Shown here: one piece after another, positions 47,956 to 59,491 of the stretch | Layout of the letters: every line of letters begins with the position of its first letter | How positions within the stretch are numbered: the stretch's first letter is position 1 | Source: Scolanthus callimorphus | Taxonomy: Eukaryota; Cnidaria; Anthozoa; Actiniaria; Edwardsiidae | Assembly: GCA_033964015.1 (NCBI GenBank) | Contig: CM066924.1 | Span: 25,593,280-25,657,279, forward strand | DNA length: 64,000 bases | Direction of reading: 5' to 3' | Position numbers and translations under genes: made by a program | Notes under the pieces: generated by a model | Databases searched by the model: none | Told to the model about the DNA's origin: nothing | Seen by the model: only the letters and a program-made list of their open reading frames with translations

Positions 47956-49595
47956 CTTGAGTCTAGCTCCGGGAGGTCACGTGAGAGCTGACACGGCCCC
48001 GCGGGTTTATGGGTCCTTATTGACACGGGCAATAGGATAAAACCAGCTCGTGAGGAATATCTAACTCTTAGTCGACCGTTTTTCAAAAACAACTTTGACC
48101 GAGTTTGCTTACTGAGATATCACTATTTTTTGTAAAATGTCAATGATGACGTTATATCAATGACCATTTGGCGAACTGCTGTTTATTTCTTTAAAATTTT
48201 TCACATAGCTATTCATTGTTTTATTACTGAGGTATCAACAGCTTAATTTTGTTGTTTTAAAATGCACACTTTCAAAACATTGATCCAGCTGGATTAATGT
48301 TTAGTTTAATACCATAAAATCAAGACCATAAGATTCATTGAATGTTTCATATTTATTTTATTCTTTATATTAGACCAAACACCATAAATCTGCACTGATC
48401 CATCTTACTCTCTACACCCTTTGTCTCTGAGGCATAAAATTTGAAAAAGCAGCAATATTGTGTACTCTCAAACACACATTAATTCCCAGGGCTTGTACGC
48501 TCAGAATGACAAAAATCCAGGATTTTCCAGGAAGTCTTTAGTTAGTTTTCCAGGCATTTTTATTGGGTAGAAATCCCCCCCCCCCAAAAAAAAAGAAAAG
48601 AAAAAAACATGATAAGTCTGGAGGATGTCATAATTTCCAGCTCAAAATCAGATTCACGAAACTGACTGATTCAACCACATTTGAGTTGAAGCATTTTTTC
48701 CAGGAGTTTTCCTTCAAATTCCAGGACTTTCTATGAAGGAATCCAGGATAGTTCAGAATTTCCAGGACGTGTACGAACCCGATTTTTGCAATGAAATTAA
48801 ATATGAAATTAAATTAATTATCTCTCTCAGGAACTCTTGATTTTGACTGTACAAACACACATTAATTCCCAGGGCTCATACGCTCAGAATGACAAAAATC
48901 CAGGATTTTCCAGGAAGTCTTTAGTTAGTTTTCCAGGCATTTTTATTGGATATAAATCCCCCCCCCCCCCCAAAAAAAAAAAAAAAAAAACATGATAAGT
49001 CTGGACAGAAGCTTATGAGCCTGTAAAATTCACATGCGATATGCCGTTTTTTTTCTCACACGAATTTGAACATAAAAAATCCTGCGAAATTTGTTATTGT
49101 TTCCGTGACCTGCCAGAAGCCTTGCATACTGCTCCATTGCTCATATTATGATTACTATTAGCTGTTTATATTGTCATGAGGTGCCAACCTCATGACAATA
49201 TAAACAGCTAATAGGATCAATGCTCCTGCATTGATCCTATACTGCTCCATTGCTCATAATTATTGTAATAAACTATTAGCTGTTTATAAGTTATTGTCAT
49301 GAGGCTGGCACTATTCCTTGAAGATCTAATTTGTAGAGTGTTATTCTGCCATAAAAATCTGTACTGGTAAGGAAGGTTAGCTTGAGAACTTTCATCTTCT
49401 TGCAGCTTTCGACTGGAAATATCTATGTTTGGTGAGTCAAGGTATCAAAGTGCAATATAATCTTCAAATAAAATTCATTATTTTTTATTTGCTTTGAGAG
49501 GTTATACCATAACTGATACTTAAGTTTTCTTTCAAGAGTTAATAAAGCAAACTGGCCATGCACCATTCCAGTGTTTCAACATTTTATTCACTTTT
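47956..49595. other. SNX 5' flank and intergenic region with direct repeats
   Basis: The SNX promoter should lie just above 47955; no core motif is assigned. Two ~150-bp direct copies at about 48474-48621 and 48846-48999 share ACACATTAATTCCCAGGGCT, AAATCCAGGATTTTCCAGGA and a C-run/A-run followed by CATGATAAGTCTGGA. The duplicated block suggests a mobile repeat or a segmental duplication. Confidence 0.6.
49157..49238. repeat. Two adjacent near-perfect hairpins
   Basis: Hairpin 1 (49157-49212): ATTAGCTGTTTATATTGTCA plus TGAGG, a 6-base loop, then the exact reverse complement. Hairpin 2 (49213-49238): AGGATCAATGC, loop TCCT, GCATTGATCCT. Partial direct copies of the first arm follow at about 49275-49310. 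Confidence 0.85.
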
Positions 49596-51484
49596 TTAGC
49601 CCTCAGTGTGGTTCAGAAAAACTACATTTCCAGATAGGTTTTCTCCAGGCCAACCTTGACTATCAATGGATAAAGCTACAAGGCAGTTTGAATTGAGATA
49701 AGGATACTTGTAATGTATGACATCATCTGGGTAGAATTCATGAAAAGGAGTTAAACTGCTTGATGAAGGACCTCCCTCTAATCTGCACTCCTTTCCTGCA
49801 AAGCCCCCTTGAAACTGGATATTGACTTGTTTTAGCTGGATTTCTTGAGGAAACTCAAACAGAACTGACTGAGGGGATCCCTACAATAGAAAACAGTTAA
49901 ACGACATTATCTTCTCAGATGATCACTATACTATCATTTGGGATTTAGCAAAACTGCCTCTGTTTTATTCAAACTATCCGTTCCTGCAGAGATGCCCACC
50001 TTAAGAAGTCATGAGAAAACCTTGAGATCACAGTTGAAATACAAAAGGTTATATGAGGAAATGCCAAGAAAGAAAACCAGGAGAAATACAGTAAATATTA
50101 TCAAAAAGGTAGAAAATCTTGAGACTCCTGGTTCCTGGCTTCGTTGAAGATTGTTGGGGCAGATTTATTTTAATCCAAGTGTGGCGGGGAATTAAAATTT
50201 AAAAAAATTATTTTATTTTACAGCTCTACATTGGCTACCTGGTCAGAATTCCAGCATGTCTCTTCTTTCCCGTCAAACATGTATTGTTTGCCATATTCCT
50301 TGGTGTCTCTGTTGAGAACTGAGCTGACCCTGCAAGTAAGAATTTCATCTTGAATGCACCCTACCACAGAAATTTCATTACTGGAGATTGAAACTTTAAA
50401 CTATTCACAGGGTGGTGATGGGGGTCTCCATCACAAATCACAAACAAATTTTTCAGGCTTTCACAAATCACTTATACTATGGATGTATCAAGTTAACAAA
50501 ATTTCTAATTGATATTTGCTTAGATTGTACAGTAGTGCAAGAAAATATCACGGAAGAAAAAAATTCAAAATCACAAATCACAGCACTCAGAATTAGCAAC
50601 TCTCAGATTATGAGTGAGACAGCTTTCATGAATCACGGCTTTAGTTTTTTTAACCAATCACGAGCCAAACTTTGGCCCAATCATGGATCATGAAATACCT
50701 CTTCACCGCCCTCTATTCACAAACTGATTCAACAAACTTTGTTAAGAACCCCAATAGGCCATTTGCACTAACTGGGTCACGTGACCCAAATCCCATACAT
50801 TCTGAATAAAATCTTGAAAATTCAACTCGCTGCTATTTGCTGCAGGTTAGAGATTTTAAGCTGAAACTTGGGTTTGACTAATATCAACTGTTTCTTTGTA
50901 TTTCTGGAATTGTTTTTGACAAAACATCTCATTAAGAGGTAGTTGGGGTCACGTGACCTGGTTAGAAGGTTGAAAGAATTCTTGGGGGTAGCAGCGATTA
51001 GGACTAAAGAATTCTTGGGGGTCAAGGCCTGAAAACGCTAAATTCTTGGGGGTGACTGCTGAGAATTCACCAAAATTAAAGAATTCTTCAGGGTGAGCAC
51101 ATCAAGCAAATCAAGCAAATCACACTTGTTGGTAGCCTGAATTTCAGACGTATTTTCCCTCGTAAAAAATACCGTTTTTTTGGTACCTTTTAGGGGTCAA
51201 AATCAACTGAGCGACGCCATGTTTGGTACCTTTTAGGGGTAAAATCAAAAGTTCCCGACGAGCACCCCCGCCTCAAAAATATGGGAGTCAAAATATGTCT
51301 TCTTCTGAGACAAAAACAGGCCAAAAACTGCAAAAACCTTAAATCTCATGAAGATCCAAAACCACATGAACATCAAAGAGCATTATATCTTTCTCGTATA
51401 AAATAAAGCCATAAATACGGTGCAAATATCATACCTTATTTTAGTATTTTCATTTATCAACAAAACTGTCCCGCCGTCCGCCAT
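49596..51484 (-). CDS. NR2C2AP: Nuclear receptor 2C2-associated protein (TRA16), complete, 3 exons
   Basis: Exons: 51484..51435, 50329..50239, 49880..49596; 426 nt, 141 residues (human protein 139), all in phase with GT-AG junctions. Exon 2 gives VSSVLNRDTKEYGKQYMFDG and EETCWNSDQ, and exon 3 gives VLFEFPQEIQLKQVNIQFQG and GFAGKECRLEGG, matching the discoidin-like fold of human TRA16. In mammals the protein binds the orphan receptor TR4 (NR2C2) and represses its transactivation; whether that holds in a cnidarian is unknown. Exon 1 (MADGGTVLLINENTKI) was chosen because it is the only upstream ATG that splices in phase. It starts 115 bp from SIRT6 on the other strand. No lesion is seen. Confidence 0.9.
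50970..51090. repeat. Irregular AATTCTTGGGGGT repeats in NR2C2AP intron 1
   Basis: The word AATTCTTGGGGGT occurs about three to four times with spacers of 20-35 bp. Its origin is unclear; it resembles the edges of the G-run MITE family nearby. Confidence 0.5.
51155..51290. mobile_element. Short member of the G-run MITE family (copy 4)
   Basis: Contains TGGTACCTTTTAGGGGTCAA twice in slightly different form and CCCGACGAGCACCCCCGCCT, shared with the copy at 44728-45050. It lacks the long G run. Located in NR2C2AP intron 1. Confidence 0.6.
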
Positions 51485-51599
51485 TTTGTTTGAGGACTCA
51501 ATATGTCATCACATTTGCGCCCCCAGGAAATGACGATCCTCTCTCCAGTCTTTTTCTGCCACAGCTGTCGTAAAATCGAGAAAATCGACAAGAAACAAC
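51485..51599. promoter_or_regulatory. 115-bp bidirectional promoter between NR2C2AP and SIRT6
   Basis: The two ATGs lie head to head. The interval holds a GATGACATATTGAG-like segment and CAGCTGTCG but no TATA box. Shared transcription control is inferred from the spacing. Confidence 0.6.
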
Positions 51600-54500
51600 A
51601 TGTCGGTCAACTACGCGTCAGGACTCTCTGATTACCCGAACAAAGGGAAATGCGGTTTACCTGAGGTAAAATTTCTTGAAATCAAGATTCGAGATAGTTT
51701 AATGTGTCCTCTAAGCTCCTGCTCTGTTTAATTCCTTTAGATTTGTGATCCCCGGAGGAATTGGAGCGCAAAGTTTCGGATCTCGCTGACATGATAAGGA
51801 AAGCGAAGCATGTTGTAGTTCATACAGGCGCCGGGGTTAGCACTGCAGCGGGAATTCCTGATTTTCGCGGACCTAACGGCGTATGGACACTGGAAGAGAA
51901 AGGGATCGCGCCTAAACTTGATGTATCTTTCGACAGTGCAGCGCCGACTCTGACACACATGGCCCTTGTCAAACTCGAACAGGTCGGCGTCGTCAAGTAT
52001 ATCGTCAGTCAAAACGTGGATGGTTTGCATCTCAAATCGGGCTATCCGAGGTACAAACTTAAACAGAAATATAAGATTAGACCATCAACTGGGGGACTAT
52101 TTATTGTGAAAATATTCTAATGCAGAGAAGAAAAAAAATTAGGTAGCGTGTCATGTTTGTGATTTTCCATGCACATGAACATTTCCACTGTTCAGCAGCA
52201 GTGGCAATGATGCATAGAGCGGATTTCACATGACTGTCAAGACTTGTTATGTAATTGCGATTGCTTTGCGTTCTCATTGGCTACTCCTTTTTCTCAGCCA
52301 ATCAAATTCTGTAGTAAATACAATTGTCTAATTACTCAGTAATTGGTTCGGCTTGCAATTGGCTGAGAAAAAGCCATTTAGGAGCAAGTCGTGATTTCTC
52401 TCGATTCTGATTGGCTAGTGATTGCTCAATAAACCTTTCCGTAGTTTTCTTATTTCCACAGGAGGCCACGGAGAAACAATCCATCACCATAGCTGGATAA
52501 AGCAGACTAAGGGGCCGATTACATGGATAATTTCAGCCCGGGCTAAGATTTCAGCCCGGGTAGGGGGGCTGAATCGCTAGCCCGGCCTTCTTAACAAATA
52601 CATGTAATACGAAATTTACGATTACATGAAGAAAATCTTGGCCCGGGCTGAAAATCCTGGCCCGGTCAGAGCGACCCGGGCTAGGATTCTCAGCCCGGGT
52701 TGTTTGGCAAAATTTCACCATGTAATCGCAGCAGAATTTCAGCCCGGGCTGGAAATTTGCGCCCATGCTGTCTTATATCCAGCGTAAAAGCCAAATGACA
52801 TGCGCTTTAGTTGCAAGATGGCCCTGGGATTTGAAACAGCCCGGGCTGAAATGCCACATATAATCACAACAAAAAATCAGCCCGGTCGCCTGGCTGAAAC
52901 CTCAGCCCGGGCTGAAATTCTCCATGTAATCCGCCCCTAAAATTAGTAAAATTGGAAAGTTTGAGCAGAAAATCTTTTGAAATAACGAAGAGATGGGAAG
53001 GTAAAGTTTGCGATTTTAATAACAGTTTGTTCGGCAAACGAGAAATCTTGCCTAACGAGTATGCATACTTTGGAGGCTTGGTCACAAAGCCCTATACGAA
53101 CATACACAAAATTCGAGAAATTTGCCAGGCTAATTCTTCGTTATTTCAAAAGATTTTCCTCTGAAACTTTCCAATTTTGTTAATTTTAGGCTGCTCTTTC
53201 CAGCTATGGTGATGGATTTTTTCTCCGTGGCCTCCTGTGGAAATAAGAAAAACTTCGGAAAGGTCTATTGCAATTGATTTCACAATGGCCATGAGAAAAC
53301 CGCTCTATTAAGAGTTGATTAATCAGGACACAAGTGCAAGAAATGTGCAGTATTCATAGCAACACAAACGCAAACAAAAATTAACAACATGAGTTTCTTG
53401 TTTGCTTTTGTGCTTCTATTGTTAATTCCTTGTGCAAGTGCAAACACATTGGAGCTGTGCAAGGTGAACACAGTTTAGATTTACTTGCATTTCAGCATGT
53501 TCTTTTATTTTTACTAGGGGTGGCGAATGGTCAATGCGAGAAATTCAGAGAATGCAAGAACACCGTTTTCAAAATCTGAGATTGAGAACTCGATTTGAGA
53601 TTCCCCATATAAACACAACAAATGGGAAAATCCAAGATCCGAGATGACCTGAAAAAAATCCAAGATCTGAGGAACAGCAAATCAAAAAATCTGAGAATTC
53701 GAGAATGCCTAAAATTTTGTGAGAAAACAGTTTTTTGAGGGACCATTCGCCACCCCTTTACTTTGAGCTGCATCAGGAATTTTTCAAGTTTAATCTTGAA
53801 CTGAGGCACTCTATCTTCACGTTATCAGCTTCACCATGGACTGATCCTACTGACTACAGGGAGATGGGGGGAAATATCCTACTGACTACAGGGAGATGGA
53901 GGGAAATATCCTACTGACTACAGGGAGATGGAGGGAAATATCCTACTGACTACAGGGAGATGGGGGGAAATATCCTACTGACTACAGGGAGATGGGGGGA
54001 AATATCCTACTGACTACAGGGAGATGGGGGGAAATATCCTACTGACTACAGGGAGATGGAGGGAAATATCCTACTGACTACAGGGAGATGGGGGGAAATA
54101 TCCTACTGACTACGGGGAGATGGAGGGAAATATCCTACTGACTACAGGGAGATGGAGGGAAATATCCTACTGACTACAGGGAGATGGGGGGAAATATCCT
54201 ACTGACTACAGGGAGATGGGGGAAATATCTTACTAACTACAGGGAGATGAGGGGAAATATCCTACTGACTACAGGGAGATGGAGGGAAATATCTACTGAC
54301 TACAGGGAGATGGAGGGAAATATCCTACTGACTACAGGGAGATGGGGGGAAATATCCTACTGACTACAGGGAGATGGGGGGAAATATCCTACTGACTACA
54401 GGGAGATGGGGGGAAATATCCTACTGACTACAGGGAGATGGGGGGAAATATCCTACTGACTACAGGGAGATGGGGGGAAATATCTTACTGACTACAGGGA

Positions 54501-57500
54501 GATGGAGGGAAATATCCTACTGACTACAGGGAGATGGGGGGAAATATCCTACTGACTACAGGGAGATGGGGGGAAATATCCTACTGACTACAGGGAGATG
54601 GAGGGAAATATCCTACTGACTACAGGGAGATGGGGGGAAATATCCTACTGACTACAGGGAGATGGGGGAAATATCCTACTGACTACAGGGAGATGGGGGG
54701 AAATATCCTACTGACTACAGGGAGATGGGGGGAAATATCCTACTGACTACAGGGAGATGGGGGGAAGTATCCTACTGACTACAGGGAGATGGGGAAATAT
54801 CCTACTGACTACAGGGAGATGGGGGGAAATATCCTACTGACTACAGGGAGATGGGGGGAAATATCTTACTGACTACAGGGAGATGGGGGGAAATATCCTA
54901 CTGACTACAGGGAGATGGGGGGAAATATCTTACTAACTACAGGGAGATGGGGGGAAATATCCTACTGACTACAGGGAGATGGGGGGAAATAAGGGGAAAT
55001 CATAAGGTTGGTGCTGACCACAAAGAGTGACCAGAGAAACATATGCAGAAAAACTATATTAAAAAATGAAGAGCTTTGTGCATCAACCACATAGGCTGAT
55101 TACATGTGTGTTACAGGGTGTTCCGCTGTGTAAGAACCATTCCCGGAGGACATCTTTGTGTTCAGCTCTCCTTTCATTTTTTGTGATATCCAAAATAAGC
55201 GAATGTGTGTAATCTGATTACACTTGCCAATATCTTGCTTATTCACTCATAAGAACTGAGTGTTTTATTATACATTGTAAGAAAAATATGCAAACTTGAA
55301 CTCACTGAGCATGAGATTCTTCAGCAGCTCACTCAATGATTTTACACTTGCACATTATGGAACTTTTTATTTTCTATCCTTTTTAACTTGTGGATGTCCG
55401 AAGAACAGGAACGAGTTATACTTAGGGGGTGAAAATGGTGTTGTCATTAGCACGGCCAAGAGGGTCTGGGAACTAGATTACGGCTGCGCCCAGGATCTCT
55501 TACCACAGGAAACCCATCAAGACCCGGAATGATGACAAGCCATAGACTAGGCTATCCAGAGGGCCACCAAGTCTTCTAAGTATTTAATTCAAGATAATGT
55601 GTACATCACTGATTATCAGTTTTAACTGTGTGCATTGACTGCAACTAAGAGTACAATATAGTATTATAGTTGATGGCTCACCATCCACGAGTTCGCCATT
55701 GCGGCACAACTCCACTTTCAGCCCTTATCTGTCTTCTGCATGCACACTACATGGGAGTATCTGTAGATAATAATAATTAGATTATACTGTAAATGTAATC
55801 ATGTAAGTCCACTAGATGATGTGATTCTCAGAAAAAGCTGGGGCTCTCAGCCAATCAGAATACTGATAGTGAGTACAATGTATTTATAACAGTTTCTGGT
55901 AGGGCACGTTGAAAATACCAAATCAACAATTTGCACTTATCTGTGCTTGAAGTTCAACTTGACCATGGAATAATGTTTTCTTCTTCCCTTCTAGATCCAA
56001 ACTGTCAGAGCTCCATGGCAACATGTTTGTAGAAAAATGTGACAAGTGTGCGAAGGAATATGTAAGAACTACAGCAGTGGCAAGTGTAGGACAGAAGCGC
56101 ACTGGACGGCCTTGTGAGCAAGCAAGACAAAGAGGAAAATGCAGGCAAGATCACTTAATAAACTTAAACTGACATTTAAACAGCAGACTTTGCATGCTTT
56201 AAGTTCTCTTGGGGGAAAATCGGCCTGCAGCCTCAGGATGATATGGCTATTTGCCACACTGGTCAGTTGATAACTTTTAATATTCAAATATGTCAGTTGT
56301 CTTGATGTTTTTGAAGATCTAAGGTGGAAGGTAGCTTTACCAATCCCAAAAACAGGTCCATGGCAGCCATTTGTTTCCCACATTATTCCAATAAATAACA
56401 AGTAGAAAACTATTTCTCCCACAGAGGAAAACTGTGTGACACTATTCTTGATTGGGAGCATAATCTCCCATACAGTGACTTACTGGCAGCTGAACAGAAC
56501 TCAAGGTACTGGTAGAGTAATATTTAATATGGCAACTTGAACAACGGTATTGATGTAAACACAGCAGAACAACTCACAATATGAACAGTGCTTTATTTCT
56601 CACACTTCCCTGATTTCAACAACCGAAAAAAAAAACAAGCCCTTAATTTCATGCCCAAAAAATACCTGGCTACAGATTTTGTACCCAAAAAAATATGATA
56701 CATAGGTGAAAAAATGTGAAATTTGAGAGCAGTGGAAGGTCATATGCCTTTTATTTCCCATACAATCCAGGGCTCGATCTTCATTTTTGAACTACATTGT
56801 CAAGTTGCTAGTCAATGGCCAGTATTCACTAGTCATAATATATTTTTGTATAGGACTCTCCTGCATGCATGTGAGCTTTTGTTTAGAAGACGATTTAGAA
56901 TCTGAGTCATTGCTGCTTCCTGACCTTCCTCAGAATAGTTGTTGAATTACTTGTTTCCTGCTCAGCAGATGCCTCAGCCTCTTTTGAGGAGAGGAGAAAA
57001 CTATAAAATATCCATAATCGATTGTCATTTTGTTTCTTGTTATTCTGACCATTTTTGAAATCCACTAGTCAAAATAGAAACTTGTGTTTGGCTAGTAGCA
57101 TGCTGTCGTGCTCTCTAAAAATAAGAACTGTGCTTTAGCACTTATCCTCTAAGCTCTAAATGCTTTACATTTTGGGATAACTGATTCCTATGTTTTTAAA
57201 ACATGAGTGTGTGTTAGTATGGCGAGTTCTGTGACACAGAGGTTGGACAACTTCCGCTGGTCCTTGTGGTTCTTTAACGTCCCTCTGATTCCGGTTAGTG
57301 TAGTGTATGACGGGACCTACGGATTTACATCCTTATCCGAGAAGGTCTAATCATTTGCGGATATTAGAGCCAAGGCAGCACCTTCCCCTCAATTATTTAG
57401 AAAGACTAAAGGTCATATAAAGACTCTCCATGGCCCGACATTGTGACCAATAGGTCGCCAATGGTGACTGCCTTTGAGCGTTTGGCGACCAGAAAATTCA

Positions 57501-58694
57501 ACCTAGTCGCCAAATGATGATCCTCCTTTCAGGGCTTTACTTTCCAAAGACTATTTAACCCACCGCCATACAAAATCGTGGATTCAGAGAAAAAAGAATT
57601 GGGAGATAAGATTATGTCCTATTGTGCCTAAAATGTTTTAGTAAGGCACCAATGGCACATTACAAAAAAAGTTAATGTAGGGCCCTGCTCTCTAGATATT
57701 TACAGTTAGTGATTAAAGTATCTCCCTCACCCTGACCATAATGCATCACTCTGTATGTCTTTCAACAGGCAAGCAGATCTCTCCTTATGTCTTGGGACGT
57801 CTCTACAAATTCTGCCCAGTGGTAACTTACCTCTGCTGACTGTTAAAAATGGTGGCAAACTTGTTATAGTCAATCTACAGAAGACTAAACATGTATGTAT
57901 TTTTCTTCCATTCAAGTGTAAGACAGTTGCTTGTATATCATAGGTAGCTTGAAATTACCTTTTTTGTTGAGTCACCAGCTGGTAACTACAGTAAGTGAAA
58001 CAAACCATCATTGGAAAGAATATAGACAATAAAATAAAATGCACATTCCCAAACCCCCATCTCAGCTGCCTCTCAAATCGTACATCATCTGTTAAAGAAT
58101 GAAGGTCAGATAAAACCTCATATGTTGTCTTCCATGTCTCATTTATAAATGATCAAAATATTAGGGATAAAACCACCTAAAAGAGTTTATCTTACCTTCA
58201 CGGTATTCTTAAACAGATAGACAAGTCAAAACATAACCACTGGAGGATGGTAAGCCTGTGCTGCGAATGGGTGTTTTCCTGTGGTAATGGCTCAGTTGTA
58301 ATACAAATCTTTTGTTGTTTTATTTCAGGACAAGAAAGCAGATGTAAAGATTAACTTTTATGTAGATGAGGTCATAAAAAGATTAATGGCTAAACTAGAG
58401 TTGGATATCCTGTCATATACTGGGTTTGATCCTTGCAAACTTGGGTACACTGTGTTGGAAAACTCAGAATCGGAATCAGAAAGCGAGGAAAGCATAGATG
58501 GAACTGAAAGCAAGGATTCACTGATAAGAGAACATTACAGAGAAGTTGAAAATGGAAGAATACCACATGTAAGTGTAGAGGAAACATCCAACTCAGGTGG
58601 GACATCTAAAAATGGTTTTGTTAAAAAGGCAAGTGGAGAAGGAGAACCCCCTACTAAAAGGATGAAAGAAGAGGAAGCAAATGTTATTTGTTAA
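51600..58694 (+). CDS. SIRT6: Sirtuin 6, NAD-dependent deacylase, 6 exons, frameshift in exon 2
   Basis: Exons: 51600..51665, 51741..52050, 55995..56144, 56425..56505, 57769..57892, 58329..58694; about 365 residues (human 355). It starts [20 protein letters not shown] like human SIRT6. The NAD-binding [27 protein letters not shown], the catalytic His in ELHGNMF, zinc cysteines in KCDKCAKEY and later Cys residues, and [14 protein letters not shown] are present. The tail is acidic then basic ([20 protein letters not shown]). In vertebrates it deacylates histone H3 on chromatin and acts in DNA repair and metabolism. In exon 2 the run of four C at 51750-51753 is one base short for [10 protein letters not shown] to stay in frame, and the exon length (310) confirms the missing base. 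Intron 3 begins with GC instead of GT. The gene is clear; whether the reading frame is truly broken is not. Confidence 0.93.
52427..53270. mobile_element. Foldback element in SIRT6 intron 2, carrying a nested MITE
   Basis: Arms start CAATAAACCTTTCCGTAG on the left and CAATAGACCTTTCCGAAG (reverse strand) on the right. They stay similar for over 150 bp through GGAGGCCACGGAGAAA, CCATCACCATAGCTGGA and AAAATCTTTTGAAATAACGA. The left arm is interrupted by the element at 52511-52937. No coding content. Confidence 0.85.
52511..52937. mobile_element. 427-bp PIF/Harbinger-like MITE, TAA duplication, nested in the foldback
   Basis: Ends GGGGCCGATTACATGGATAA and the near reverse complement GGAGAATTTC side, with many GCCCGGGCTGA motifs inside. 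TAA precedes (52508-52510) and follows (52938-52940). The unbroken right arm of the host palindrome (CCTAAAATTAAC) gives the empty site, confirming insertion with TAA duplication. Confidence 0.9.
53516..53757. mobile_element. 242-bp MITE with AGGGGTGGCGAATGGTC ends
   Basis: The left end AGGGGTGGCGAATGGTC is the exact reverse complement of the right end GACCATTCGCCACCCCT. TTACT flanks both sides (53511-53515 and 53758-53762), a possible 5-bp duplication. The interior repeats GAGAATTCGAG- and CCAAGATC-like words. Confidence 0.8.
53836..54990. repeat. 32-bp minisatellite in SIRT6 intron 2, ~36 units
   Basis: The unit starts CTACTGACTACAGGGAGATG and continues GGGGGAAATATC. Variants are GGAGGG in place of GGGGGG, AAATATCTTAC, and units short by one to four bases. 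The start is abrupt (after ACTGATCC) and so is the end (GGAAATAAGG). No open frame of note. Confidence 0.95.
57437..57690. repeat. MITE remnant related to 1041-1300, SIRT6 intron 4
   Basis: Begins GGCCCGACATTGTGACC and ends GTTAATGTAGGGCCCTGC, with TCGCCAATGGTGAC and TTGGCGACCAGAAAATTCAA inside. The layout matches the block in GBA intron 1. Confidence 0.65.
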
Positions 58695-59314
58695 CTTGTA
58701 CAAATATTTAAATATTTAACTGGAAATTACAGAATGAAAATACTGAAGTGTCACCTTATAATATTGGAAAATAGTTTTGTAAGAAGCCTTGTCAGTGTAC
58801 AAGAGCAAAGTATAACTAGAAAGGTTCCATGGCTAGAGAAAGGTTAACTCTGTTAGTTTCAAAACGTATGTCACATTTCCCTGGTCAGAGCTAAAAACTG
58901 CTTTATTATACTTAATCTGAAATGTGACGTCCTTTCAGCTTCTCTTGAACCTGTATTTTGGTCTGACTATGTTTATTTGCCACCAAAAAAATTAAACGAA
59001 AAACTGAAAAGAAATCGAAATCCTCCATTTACCGGTCGGAAATATTGTTTAGTTGATTTTGATCTGATGACCGACTGACATGCCAGCTCTATATGTTGAA
59101 ATGTTGCCTGCATATAGACTCAAGTCGCACAGTAAGGGTGATCAGCTATGGCTAGAACGATACAGTCTTCGATCTTAGTGACCGAGGATCAAGATCATTG
59201 ATGAGACGCGAAAACATCAACAGTTGAACGTTTTATTGGCATTTAGTTTTAGATCGATAAGTACACGTATAAAATACAAAGTATGCTAATGGTGTATCGT
59301 TACCAACTATGTAT

Positions 59315-59491
59315 TGTGTGGTTCCAGAAAATATCCATACCCCCTCCACGGAAGGGTGTTGGAAAGTGACCCCCCCCCCCACCCCTTACAGTATTTGTAT
59401 GGAAATGATCAGGTAAATTGACCCCCCCACCCCTCCGGAATTTCCAATGCCCTTCCGTAGGGGCGGTATGGATAATTTCTGGAACCACGCA
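59315..59491. mobile_element. MITE with GTGTGGTTCCAGAA inverted ends (copy 2)
   Basis: Shares ends and the internal GATCAGGTAAATTGACCCCC with the copy at 27274-27476, in the opposite orientation, with C-rich blocks where that copy has G-rich ones. Confidence 0.8.
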
